Assembly: GCF_900114785.1 (NCBI RefSeq)
Contig: NZ_FOUG01000001.1
Span: forward strand, 62,001 to 126,000
DNA: 64,000 nt
Source: Variovorax sp. OV329
GTDB taxonomy: Bacteria > Pseudomonadota > Gammaproteobacteria > Burkholderiales > Burkholderiaceae_C
Direction: 5' to 3'
Under the pieces are notes generated by a model that ran no database searches, was not told where the DNA came from, and saw only the letters and a list, made by a program, of their open reading frames with translations. Shown here one piece after another: positions 51,861 to 60,458 of the stretch. The translations under genes were made by a program, and so were the position numbers. Position 1 is the first letter of the stretch, and every line of letters starts with the position of its first letter.

Positions 51861-52829
51861 ATGCGGGGCCTTGCTGTGCTTGTTGTTGTCATCATCCTCC
51901 TAGGGGTGTTGGGCGTGATGGAAACGGTGATTGGCGCCGATGTGTCACGCAACATGCGCCTGAAAGCCTTCGATCCTCATCGAAGCGACTTCACATGCAA
52001 TAAGGAGGCTGATGTCGTTCCGCTCACGGATACGCAAGCGGAGGCATGGTTTCAGGAAGGCCTGCGGCTGTCTAGTCCTGAGTTGTGGCCCGAGGACCGC
52101 AATTACAAAGAGGCAGTCGCCTTGTGGGAGCGGGCTACTCAACGACAGCACTGGAAAGCCATGCTGTATCTCGCTGATGCCTACGCGCGTGGGTTAGGAT
52201 CACAGCGTGACACCGAGCGGGCCGTGCAGATCATCGAGGGCGCCATGAGGTTGGGTATACCCACTGCGTACGACCTGATGGGGACTTACTACATGAACGG
52301 GGTTGGCGTGAACCATGACGTGACCCGCGCTTATGCGTTTTGGCAGCTTGCGGCGGATATGGGCAGCCCCAGTGCCATGGCGTATTTGGGTGAAAAGATC
52401 AGTGGTACTTACGATGATCCTCCTGCGTTCTGGGGAAATCGTTCCATTTCGCTTGCGATGTTGGAGTGCGCCCTTGCACAAGGAAATGGCAAAGCGGCAT
52501 ACGAACTAGGGATGTTGTTGAACGGAGTTGTGAGCCGTGACTATCAGCGCGCCCTCAAAGTACTTCACGAGGGTGTGAAGTTCGGAAGCGATGAATGCGC
52601 AGGCCGACTCCTTGTGGCCTTTAATGATGGCGATGCGATGGTTGGCCACCACAAGGACCCTGCTCGTGCGACCCGCTACCGGGTCTTTGGTAACGCTCTG
52701 CGCCACAACCCCCAACTCCGTCTCCCCAATCTGGAGAAGGTCCTCCCCTTGCCGCCTGCCGCACTGCCTCCCTGGGACATGAGCAAGCCCAAGACTTTGA
52801 TCGACACGGCCGCGTCGACCGCGCCTTGA
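51861..52829 (+). CDS. Sel1-repeat immunity-type protein, second paralogue
   Basis: 322 residues; AGGGG precedes the ATG. An N-terminal hydrophobic anchor or signal (LAVLVVVIILLGVLGVME) leads to a periplasmic domain that parallels residues 30-310 of its upstream neighbour nearly throughout (shared FDPHR, WPEDRNYK, QLAADMGSPSAMAYLG, YDDPPAFW, RLPNL.KVLPLPPA). It is therefore a tandem duplicate that diverged, probably to neutralise variants of the Tle5 toxin. Its stop is 5 bases from the stop of the convergent binding-protein gene. Confidence 0.78.
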   Translation: MRGLAVLVVVIILLGVLGVMETVIGADVSRNMRLKAFDPHRSDFTCNKEADVVPLTDTQAEAWFQEGLRLSSPELWPEDRNYKEAVALWERATQRQHWKAMLYLADAYARGLGSQRDTERAVQIIEGAMRLGIPTAYDLMGTYYMNGVGVNHDVTRAYAFWQLAADMGSPSAMAYLGEKISGTYDDPPAFWGNRSISLAMLECALAQGNGKAAYELGMLLNGVVSRDYQRALKVLHEGVKFGSDECAGRLLVAFNDGDAMVGHHKDPARATRYRVFGNALRHNPQLRLPNLEKVLPLPPAALPPWDMSKPKTLIDTAASTAP

Positions 52830-52833
52830 TGAA

Positions 52834-53577
52834 CTAGGCGCTCGGCGCCACGCTCGCGCCCTTCACCTTGTGCCGCGCCAGCGCCTCGGCCACGAAGCCG
52901 CTGGCCTTCATCTCTTCCACGAAAGCCGCCAGCGCCCGGCCCGCCTCGGCGCCGCGCGATGCCGGCGTGCCCATGGCCTGCTGGATCACCATGAAGCGGC
53001 CGGGCAGCATGCGCAGCCCGGCATCGGTAGCTGCTTCGGCCTCCAGCACCTGCCGGATGCCCGCCGCCACCTGGACCTGGCCGGCGCGCAGCGCTTCCAT
53101 CACGCCTTTGGCACCGGCCACGCGCTCGATTTGCGCCGCCTTCAGTTCGCGCGTCAGGAACAGGTCGTAGGCGCTGCCGCTGCCCACGGCCACGCGGTTG
53201 CCGGCGACATCCACTTCCTCGTTGGTCTTCAGCGCCGAACTCGCGGGCACCAGGTAGCTGCCCTCGATCAGCACGTAGGGCGCGGTGAACTGCAGGCCCT
53301 CGCTGCGCGCCGGGTCGATGGCGAAGAAGCCGATGTCCGCCTCTTCGCCGCGCACCGCCTCCACCGAGGCCGCGGCCTTCTCGAACACCTTCAATTCCAC
53401 GGCCACGCCCAGCCGCTGCGCAAAGGCGCGCGCCAGGTCCACCGACACGCCCGCAGGCTCGCCGCTGGACGGATCGCGCCCGGCCAGGATCGGGTTGCCC
53501 AGGTTGATGGAAGCGCGCAGCACGCCGGTGGGCGCAAAGGCAGCGACGAGGGAAGGGGGACAGGTGGAAGTGCTCAT
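52834..53577 (-). CDS. Amino-acid-type (SBP family 3) binding protein without signal peptide
   Basis: 247 residues from the ATG at 53577. Bilobal periplasmic-binding fold of the family 3 amino-acid type: GVSVDLARAFAQRLGVAVEL, FFAIDPARSEGLQFTAPYV, VAVGSGSAYDLFLTREL. No hydrophobic signal is present and no upstream in-frame ATG would add one. It may be cytoplasmic, use an unusual export route, or act as a sensory domain. No permease or ATPase genes are adjacent. Confidence 0.75.
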   Translation of the reverse strand: MSTSTCPPSLVAAFAPTGVLRASINLGNPILAGRDPSSGEPAGVSVDLARAFAQRLGVAVELKVFEKAAASVEAVRGEEADIGFFAIDPARSEGLQFTAPYVLIEGSYLVPASSALKTNEEVDVAGNRVAVGSGSAYDLFLTRELKAAQIERVAGAKGVMEALRAGQVQVAAGIRQVLEAEAATDAGLRMLPGRFMVIQQAMGTPASRGAEAGRALAAFVEEMKASGFVAEALARHKVKGASVAPSA

Positions 53578-53765
53578 GGATGGAGGGCGTTTCTGAGGGG
53601 GTAACAAAGCCTAGAACTAGGGTTACTACTTAGCACCAGTTAACAGTTCGGTCATATCCTTCGTAGGTCGTTCCAAGAATAAAACATTGTTCCATTAGTG
53701 AAACGTACGGGATTCGAGGAACGGCAAGGCATTTCAACCCAACCGCCCCGCGAGAGTCCCACATC

Positions 53766-54755
53766 ATGATGAACATCGCACGCCGCCGCGCCGCACTGGC
53801 CGTCGGCCTTGGCCTTGCAGCCGCGACCCTGGCCGGCCCCAGCCTGGCGCAGTCCGCCTATCCCACCAAGCCGATCACCATCGTGGTGGCCTATCCGGCC
53901 GGCGGCGACACCGACGCGCTGGCGCGCATGTTTGCCGAGAAGCTGCAGGAGCGCGTGAAGCAACCGGTGCTGGTGGACAACAAGCCGGGCGCCAGCGGCG
54001 TGATCGGCAGCGCCTACGTGGCCAAGGCCGCGCCCGACGGCTACACGCTGCTGCTGGCACCCAACACCTTCGCGATCGCGCAGTTCGTGCTCAAGACCGG
54101 CGGCGCCTCCAGCTACGACGTGCTGAACGGCTTCACGCCCATCATCGAGGCCGACACGCTCCCCATGTTCCTGGTGGCTTCTTCCGCCAGCCCCTACAAG
54201 AGCGTGAAGGACGTGGTCACGGCTTCGCAGAAGGGCGAACTCTCCTACGCATCGCCCGGCAGCGGCTCGCCGATGCACGTGCTGGGCGAGATGGCCAACA
54301 AGTCCACTGGCGCCAAGGTCGTGCATGTGCCCTACCGCGGCGTGGCACCGGCCATCAACGACGTGCTGGGCGGCCAGGTGCCGCTGACCTACATCACCCT
54401 GGGCCCTGTGGCGCCGCACCTGCCAGGTGGCAAGCTGCGCCTGCTGGCCGTCGCGTCCAAGGAGCGCTCGCCCCTGGCACCCGAGGTCCCCACCTTCGCC
54501 GAGCAGGGCTACAAGGGCCTGGACGTGGAAGGCTGGCACGGCCTGTTCGCACCCAAGGGCACGCCCGCCGACGTGGTGGCGCTGTTGAACAAGCACATGA
54601 ACGAGATCGTGCGCCTGCCCGAGCTGCAGTCGCGCATCGCCCAGTGGGGCGCCATCCCGACCGGCGGCACGCCGCAGGCGCTGCAGGCCACGGTCGCCGA
54701 GACGTACAACCGCTTCGGCAAGCTGATCAAGGACTTCGGCATCCAGGCCGACTGA
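53766..54755 (+). CDS. Bug/TctC-type tripartite tricarboxylate transporter binding protein
   Basis: 329 residues. Signal peptide MMNIARRRAALAVGLGL, cut near SLAQ. Bug-family fold: YPTKPITIVVAYPAGGDTD, KPGASGVIGSAYVAKAAPDG, VPYRGVAPAINDVLGGQVPL. These bind carboxylates or amides in the periplasm; no TctA/TctB partner is present here. First gene of the catabolic operon, so its ligand is probably the substrate of that pathway. The 150-base region upstream is A/T-rich and should hold the promoter. Confidence 0.9.
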   Translation: MMNIARRRAALAVGLGLAAATLAGPSLAQSAYPTKPITIVVAYPAGGDTDALARMFAEKLQERVKQPVLVDNKPGASGVIGSAYVAKAAPDGYTLLLAPNTFAIAQFVLKTGGASSYDVLNGFTPIIEADTLPMFLVASSASPYKSVKDVVTASQKGELSYASPGSGSPMHVLGEMANKSTGAKVVHVPYRGVAPAINDVLGGQVPLTYITLGPVAPHLPGGKLRLLAVASKERSPLAPEVPTFAEQGYKGLDVEGWHGLFAPKGTPADVVALLNKHMNEIVRLPELQSRIAQWGAIPTGGTPQALQATVAETYNRFGKLIKDFGIQAD

Positions 54756-54763
54756 GCGCAGCC

Positions 54764-55579
54764 ATGAGCGAGATCAAGTCCACCCCCGACGCGCAGAGCC
54801 TGCAGGCCCTGCTCGCCGAGCTGCCCGCCAACCTGCTGGCCGGCCGCCGCGTGCTGGTCACCGGCGCGGCGCGCGGCCTGGGCCTGGCCTTCGGCAAGTG
54901 CATCGCCAAGGCCGGTGGCCGCGTGGTGATCGCCGACATCCTGGCCGACCTGGCGCAATCGGAAGCGGCCGCGCTGCGCGACGCCGGCTTCGACGTGCAG
55001 GCCCTGGCCATCGACCTGTCCAGCCCCGAATCCATCGAGGCCGGCGCGGCCGAAGCCTCGCGCCTGCTGGGCGGGCTGGACGGCCTGGTCAACAACGCCG
55101 CCATCACCAACTCGGGCGGCCGCGACGTGCACGAGCTGGACGTCGCCACCTGGGACCGCGTGATGAACGTCAACGTGCGCGGCACCTGGCTGATGAGCCG
55201 CGCCTGCCATCGCGCGCTGGCTGACTCGGGCCGCGGCGCCATCGTCAACCTCGCCTCCGACACTGCGCTGTGGGGCGCGCCCAAGCTGCTGGCCTACGCA
55301 TCGAGCAAGGGCGCCGTGGTCTCGCTGACCCGCTCGCTCTCGCGCGAGCTGGGCGGCGACAACATCACCGTCAACGCGGTGGCGCCGGGCCTCACGCTGG
55401 TCGAGGCCACCGAGTACGTGCCCGCGGCGCGCCACCAGTTCTACATGGACGGCCGCGCCATCCAGCGCGAGCAGCAGGCGGCCGACGTCTGCGGCGCCGT
55501 GCTCTTCGCCCTGTCCGGCCTGTCGCGTTTCGTGACCGGCCAATTGCTGGCCGTCAACGGCGGCTTCGTCATGCACTGA
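54764..55579 (+). CDS. Short-chain dehydrogenase/reductase
   Basis: 271 residues, 8 bases after the Bug gene. Classical SDR: VTGAARGLGLAFG, NNAAI, catalytic Ser in NLASDTALW and Y-x3-K in YASSKGAV. A 30-residue N-terminal extension precedes the Rossmann fold. Likely NAD-dependent oxidation or reduction of a hydroxyl or keto group of the pathway substrate; not specifically identified. Confidence 0.88.
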   Translation: MSEIKSTPDAQSLQALLAELPANLLAGRRVLVTGAARGLGLAFGKCIAKAGGRVVIADILADLAQSEAAALRDAGFDVQALAIDLSSPESIEAGAAEASRLLGGLDGLVNNAAITNSGGRDVHELDVATWDRVMNVNVRGTWLMSRACHRALADSGRGAIVNLASDTALWGAPKLLAYASSKGAVVSLTRSLSRELGGDNITVNAVAPGLTLVEATEYVPAARHQFYMDGRAIQREQQAADVCGAVLFALSGLSRFVTGQLLAVNGGFVMH

Positions 55580-55603
55580 ACCCACTTGCAGGAGAAAACT
55601 TAA

Positions 55604-56146
55604 ATGAGCGATCTGTCCGACCAGAAGAACATCGACCAGCCGAGCTGGGCCCGCCCCGAGGGCGCGAGCCTGGAGCAGTGGATGAACACGCGCGTCGCGC
55701 GCTATTCCACCCGCAAGTACGACTGGGACGCGCTGAAGTTCCAGTCCGACTTCGATCCCAAGTTCCGCCGCGCGCAGATGCGCTACGTGGGCACGGGCGG
55801 CACCGGCGTCGCCGCCGACATGAACACCGTACCCTCGGAGAACTTCACCTTCTCCACCATGGTGATCCCGGCCGGCCACGAAGGCCCGCCGCACATCCAC
55901 ACCGACGTGGAAGAGATCTTCTTCCTCATGCGCGGCAAGCTGAAGGTGGTCATCACCACGCCCGACGGCGAGCGCTACGAGACCGTCATGACCGACCGCG
56001 ACCTGATCTCGGTGCCGCCCGGCGTGTACCGCGAGGAGATCAACATCGGCGACGAGGACGCGCTGATGTGCGTGATGCTGGGTTCCAAGAAGCCCGTCAC
56101 GCCGACCTATCCGGCCGACCACCCGCTGGCCAAGATCAAGCGCTGA
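55604..56146 (+). CDS. Cupin-domain protein
   Basis: 180 residues, AGGAG before the start. Single cupin barrel with the metal-binding motif GPPHIHTDVEEIFFLMRGKL and second motif VPPGVYREEINIG, where the second-motif His is not obvious, so metal binding may be incomplete. A long N-terminal extension (60 residues). Could be a dioxygenase or isomerase-like enzyme of the pathway; function unknown. Confidence 0.8.
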   Translation: MSDLSDQKNIDQPSWARPEGASLEQWMNTRVARYSTRKYDWDALKFQSDFDPKFRRAQMRYVGTGGTGVAADMNTVPSENFTFSTMVIPAGHEGPPHIHTDVEEIFFLMRGKLKVVITTPDGERYETVMTDRDLISVPPGVYREEINIGDEDALMCVMLGSKKPVTPTYPADHPLAKIKR

Positions 56147-56166
56147 GTGCAACCCAGGCCCGCGCC

Positions 56167-57033
56167 ATGACGACCATGCTCCCCGCCAGCGAACTGGCCC
56201 GCCTCGAATCCCGCTTTGCTGCGCGCAGCGTCGCGCTGCCCGGCGGCGAGGTGGTGTCGGTGCGCGAATGCGGCGCGGGGCAGGGCGGCCCGGTGTTCGT
56301 GTGCCTGCACGGCATCGGCTCGGGTGCGGCCTCCTGGCTGGAAGCGGCGCTGCTGCTCGAAGGGCAGGGCGCACGCGTCATCGCCTGGGATGCGCCGGGT
56401 TACGGCGATTCGACGCCGGTGGCATCGCAGCAGCCGAAGGCCGCCGACTATGCGCAGCGCCTGCAAGGCCTGGTCGACGCGCTGGACCTGGAGCGCTTCG
56501 TGCTCGTGGGCCACTCGCTGGGCGCCATCACCGCCGGCCATGCCGCACGCACGGGCTCGGCGATGGCAGCGCGCATCGCGAAGCTGGTGCTCATCAGCCC
56601 GGCGGCCGGCTACGGCGCGCCGGGCAAGGAAGAAGCGCAGCAACGTGTGCGCACCCAACGACTGGCCACGCTGGCGCAAGAGGGCATCGCCGGCATGGCT
56701 GCCAAAAGCGACCAGCGCCTGCTGTCTGCGCAAGCCGGCGAGCTGCCGCGCCAATGGGTGCGCTGGAACATGGGCCGCCTGCACGAAGCCGGCTACGCGC
56801 AGGCGGTGGAGCTGCTGTGCGGCGCGGACCTGCTGGCCGACCTGCCGCCGGCCGTGCCGGTGCACGTGGCCTGCGGCTCGCTGGACGTGGTCACCACGCC
56901 CGAGGCCTGCGAGAAGGTCGCGGCCGCCTGCGGCCTGGGCCTGGAACTGGCGACCGGCGCCGGCCATGCGAGCTACGTGGAGCAGCCCGCGGCCGTGGCC
57001 GCACTGCTGCTGCGCGAAGCGGCCCGGGCTTGA
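56167..57033 (+). CDS. Alpha/beta hydrolase
   Basis: 288 residues. Nucleophile elbow LVGHSLGAITAG, oxyanion region FVCLHGIGSGAASW, Asp in ACGSLDVVTTP, His in GAGHASYVEQP: a complete Ser-Asp-His triad. Enzymes of this shape in catabolic operons hydrolyse C-C bonds, esters or enol-lactones; which one cannot be read. 20 bases after the cupin gene. Confidence 0.87.
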   Translation: MTTMLPASELARLESRFAARSVALPGGEVVSVRECGAGQGGPVFVCLHGIGSGAASWLEAALLLEGQGARVIAWDAPGYGDSTPVASQQPKAADYAQRLQGLVDALDLERFVLVGHSLGAITAGHAARTGSAMAARIAKLVLISPAAGYGAPGKEEAQQRVRTQRLATLAQEGIAGMAAKSDQRLLSAQAGELPRQWVRWNMGRLHEAGYAQAVELLCGADLLADLPPAVPVHVACGSLDVVTTPEACEKVAAACGLGLELATGAGHASYVEQPAAVAALLLREAARA

Positions 57034-57081
57034 GATAAACGAGCGAACGAACGAACCGAGCAGAACGAGGAGATCCAAGGC

Positions 57082-57912
57082 ATGAGCGACAACGACATCA
57101 CCGAAGAAGGCGCAGACCGCTACAACGTGCCCGCGCTGGAGCGCGGCCTGCGCGTGCTGTGCGAGTTCAGCCGCGAGCACCGAACCCTGTCGGCGCCGGA
57201 GCTGGCGCGCCGCTTCGACCTGCCGCGCTCCACGGTCTTCCGCCTGCTCAGCACGCTGGAGAACATGGGCTTCCTCGAGAAGGCCGAGGGTGGCCGCGAC
57301 TACCGCCTGGGCCTGGCCGTGCTGCGCCTGGGCTTCGAGTACCTGGCCTCGCTGGAGCTGACGCAGCTGGGCACGCCGCTGCTGCAGCGGCTGTCGGAAG
57401 AGCTGCACACCTCCTGCAACCTCGTCGTGCGAGACGGCCGCTCGATCGTCTACGTGGCCAAGGTCGCGCAGGCCACGCCCTTCACCAGCTCGGTCAGCGT
57501 GGGCACCCGCCTGCCGGCGCATGCCACCGTGCTGGGCCGCATCCTGCTGGAAGACCTCACGCTGCCGCAACTGCGCGCGCTCTATCCGGAAGACCACCTG
57601 GAGACCTTCTCGCCCAGCACGCCGAAGACCGTCACCGAACTCTTCGACATGGTGCAGGCCGACCGCCAGCGCGGCTATGTGCTGGGCGAAGGCTTCTTCG
57701 AATCCAACATCTCCAGCATTGCCGCGCCGGTGCGAGACCACAGCGGCCACATCGTGGCGGCCTTGGGCGCGACCATTCCCTCGGGCCACATCGACGAGGG
57801 CCGCATCGACGAGATGGTGACGCGCGTGCGCGCCACGGCCGACGACATCTCGGGCCTTTTGAACTACGCGCCCGCTGCCAGCAGCAAGGTCGTGCCCATG
57901 CGCCGCGCCTGA
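57082..57912 (+). CDS. IclR-family transcriptional regulator
   Basis: 276 residues. N-terminal winged HTH: VPALERGLRVLCEFSREHR, ELARRFDLPRSTVFRLLSTL. C-terminal GAF-like effector domain (SVGTRLPAHATVLGRILL, GEGFFESNISSIAAPVRDHS). Embedded in the operon on the same strand, so it is likely an autogenous regulator of the pathway, sensing its substrate or an intermediate. Confidence 0.9.
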   Translation: MSDNDITEEGADRYNVPALERGLRVLCEFSREHRTLSAPELARRFDLPRSTVFRLLSTLENMGFLEKAEGGRDYRLGLAVLRLGFEYLASLELTQLGTPLLQRLSEELHTSCNLVVRDGRSIVYVAKVAQATPFTSSVSVGTRLPAHATVLGRILLEDLTLPQLRALYPEDHLETFSPSTPKTVTELFDMVQADRQRGYVLGEGFFESNISSIAAPVRDHSGHIVAALGATIPSGHIDEGRIDEMVTRVRATADDISGLLNYAPAASSKVVPMRRA

Positions 57913-57937
57913 GCCGGCCCCCACGAGTTCGCTCCCC

Positions 57938-58768
57938 ATGAACAACACCCAGCACTTCATCGCCAAGGACGCCCTGGCAGGCCGCGTGGCCGTGGTCACC
58001 GGTGGCTCCTCGGGCATCGGCCTGGCCACCGTCGAGCTGCTGCTCGAAAGCGGCGCCGCCGTCGCCCTGTGCGGCCGCGATGCCCAGCGCCTGGAGCAGG
58101 CCGTCGCCGGCCTGCGCGCCACGCGCCCCGACGCAAAGCTCTTCGCCCGCACCTGCGACGTGCTCGATGCCAACGCAGTTCGCAGCTTCGCCGCGCAGAG
58201 CGAGGCCGCGCTCGGCCCGGCCTCCATGCTGATCAACAACGCCGGGCAGGGCCGCGTCTCCACCTTCGCCAACACCGAAGACCAGGCCTGGACCGAAGAG
58301 CTGAACCTGAAGTTCTTCTCGGTGATCCATCCCACCCGCGCTTTCCTGCCGCAGCTGAAGGCACAGGGCGCGGTGCACGGCGATGCGGCCATCGTCTGCG
58401 CCAACTCGCTGCTGGCCCGCCAGCCCGAGCCGCACATGGTCGCCACCTCGGCCGCCCGCGCGGGCCTCTTGAACCTGGTGCGCTCCATGGCCACCGAGTT
58501 CGCGCCGCAGGGCGTGCGCGTCAACGGCATCCTGATCGGCCTGATCGAGTCGGGCCAGTGGCGCCGCCGCTTCGATGCCCGTGAAGACAAGTCGCTGGAC
58601 TGGGCAACGTGGAGCAGCCAGCTCGCCAAGGACAAGCACATCCCCCTGGGTCGCCTGGGCCTTCCGATGGAAGCCGCACGCGCGATTCTTTTCCTCGCTT
58701 CGCCGCTGTCCTCGTACACGACGGGCAGCCATCTCGACATTTCCGGAGGCCATTCGCGCCATGCCTAA
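57938..58768 (+). CDS. Atypical SDR lacking the catalytic Tyr and Lys
   Basis: 276 residues. Cofactor motif VTGGSSGIGLATVELL and NNAGQGR are intact. The active site keeps Ser157, but the expected Tyr is Thr170 and the expected Lys is Arg174 (context HMVATSAARAG). It may be a non-catalytic partner or use a different mechanism. Overlaps the ThDP-enzyme gene by 8 nt. Binds NAD(P) by inference. Confidence 0.8.
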   Translation: MNNTQHFIAKDALAGRVAVVTGGSSGIGLATVELLLESGAAVALCGRDAQRLEQAVAGLRATRPDAKLFARTCDVLDANAVRSFAAQSEAALGPASMLINNAGQGRVSTFANTEDQAWTEELNLKFFSVIHPTRAFLPQLKAQGAVHGDAAIVCANSLLARQPEPHMVATSAARAGLLNLVRSMATEFAPQGVRVNGILIGLIESGQWRRRFDAREDKSLDWATWSSQLAKDKHIPLGRLGLPMEAARAILFLASPLSSYTTGSHLDISGGHSRHA

Positions 58769-60449
58769 GCAACAAGTCACCGTCGGCACCGTGGTCGCCG
58801 CCTTCCTCGAACAGTGCGGGGTGAAGGCCGCCTTCGGCGTGATCTCGATCCACAACATGCCGATCCTCGACGCCTTCGCGCAGCGCGGCAAGACGCGCTT
58901 CGTGATGGCGCGCGGCGAGGCCGGCGCGGGCAACATGGCCGATGCGTACGCGCGGTCCACCTCCAGCCTCGGCGTGTGCATCACCAGCACCGGGCCGGCC
59001 GCGGGCAACATCGCCGGCAGCCTGGTGGAGGCCTACACGGCCGGCACGCCGCTCCTGCACATCACCGGCCAGATCGAGACGCAGTACCTGGACCAGAAGC
59101 TCTCGTACATCCACGAAGCGCCAGACCAGCTGACCATGCTGGGCGCGGTCTCCAAGGCCGCCTTCCGCGTGCGCAGCGCCGCCACCTGCCTGTCCACGCT
59201 CAAGGCGGCCGTGCAGGCCGCGATGACCGCGCCCACCGGCCCGGTGAGCGTGGAGATCCCGATCGACATCCAGCAAGGCGTGATGGAGATGCCCGACGAC
59301 CTGTCGCCGCTGCCGGTGGCCGTGCTGGCCCCCAGCGAGGCTGCGCTCGACACGCTGGCGGACACGCTGGCCAAGGCCCGTCGCCCGCTGCTGTGGCTGG
59401 GTGGCGGCGCACGCCATGCCGGCGCGGCCGTGCGGCGCCTGAAGGCCCTGGGCTTCGGCATCGTCAGCACCGGCCAGGGGCGCGGCATCGTGCCCGAGGA
59501 CGATCCGGCGTCGCTGGGCGCCTACAACATCCAGAAGCCGGTGGAGGCCTTCTACCAGCGCTGCGACGCCATGCTCGCCGTGGGCACGCGCCTGCGCAGC
59601 AACGAGACGCTCAAGTACGAACTGAAGCTGCCCCGCCCGCTGCTGCGCGTGGACGTGGACGCCGCCCAGCAGGGCCGCTGCTATGCCGACGACGGTTTCG
59701 TCTGCGGCGATTCGGCCCTGGTGCTGGCCGGCCTGGCCGACCGGCTGGAGGCGCGCGGCTACAAGGCCGACCCCGAACTGCTGGCCGACCTGCGCAACAC
59801 GCACGAGGAGGCGGTCGCCGCCCTGCGAGACGGCCTGGGCCCGTACGCCGCGCTGGTGAAGCAGTTGCAGGAGGTGGCCGGCCGCAACTTCAACTGGGTG
59901 CGCGACGTGACCGTCTCCAACAGCACCTGGGGCAACCGCGAGCTGCGCTTCTTCGAGCGCGATGCCGGCGTGCATGCCACGGGCGGCGGCATCGGCATGG
60001 GCATGCCCATGGCCATCGGCGCGGCCGTCGGCGCGGCGGTCACCGAATCGGGCCGCAAGACGCTGGGCCTGGCCGGCGACGGCGGCTTCATCCTCAACCT
60101 GGGCGAGCTGGCCACGCTGGTGCAGGAGCAGTGCGACTGCCTGATCGTGCTGATGAACGATCAGCGCTACGGCGTCATCCAGAACATCCAGGACGCGTCC
60201 TACGGCGGCCGCCGCTGCTACGTGGAACTGCACACGCCGGACTACGCGCAGCTGTGCGCATCCCTCCAGCTGCCGCATGCCCGCGTGCAGGACCTGAAGG
60301 CACTGCCCGAGCTTCTGAAGACGCAGTGGTCGACGAAGGGGCCCTTCCTGCTGGAAATCGACATGCGCGCCATCGGTGCCTTCAAGACGGCCTTCTCCGG
60401 CCCGCCAGTGAACAAGCTGGACCAGATTCCCGCCGCCCCCGCGGCCTGA
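58761..60449 (+). CDS. Thiamine-diphosphate-dependent enzyme (acetolactate synthase-like)
   Basis: 562 residues with the three domains of the POX/ALS family: N-terminal PYR domain with catalytic Glu53 in MARGEAGAGNM, a central FAD/NAD-like fold, and C-terminal PP domain with the ThDP motif GDGGFILNLGEL and LMNDQRYG. Such enzymes decarboxylate or ligate 2-keto acids. In this setting a 2-keto-acid decarboxylase feeding an aldehyde to the ALDH downstream is plausible. Starts 8 nt inside the previous gene. Confidence 0.87.
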   Translation: MPKQQVTVGTVVAAFLEQCGVKAAFGVISIHNMPILDAFAQRGKTRFVMARGEAGAGNMADAYARSTSSLGVCITSTGPAAGNIAGSLVEAYTAGTPLLHITGQIETQYLDQKLSYIHEAPDQLTMLGAVSKAAFRVRSAATCLSTLKAAVQAAMTAPTGPVSVEIPIDIQQGVMEMPDDLSPLPVAVLAPSEAALDTLADTLAKARRPLLWLGGGARHAGAAVRRLKALGFGIVSTGQGRGIVPEDDPASLGAYNIQKPVEAFYQRCDAMLAVGTRLRSNETLKYELKLPRPLLRVDVDAAQQGRCYADDGFVCGDSALVLAGLADRLEARGYKADPELLADLRNTHEEAVAALRDGLGPYAALVKQLQEVAGRNFNWVRDVTVSNSTWGNRELRFFERDAGVHATGGGIGMGMPMAIGAAVGAAVTESGRKTLGLAGDGGFILNLGELATLVQEQCDCLIVLMNDQRYGVIQNIQDASYGGRRCYVELHTPDYAQLCASLQLPHARVQDLKALPELLKTQWSTKGPFLLEIDMRAIGAFKTAFSGPPVNKLDQIPAAPAA

Positions 60450-60458
60450 GGACGCGCC

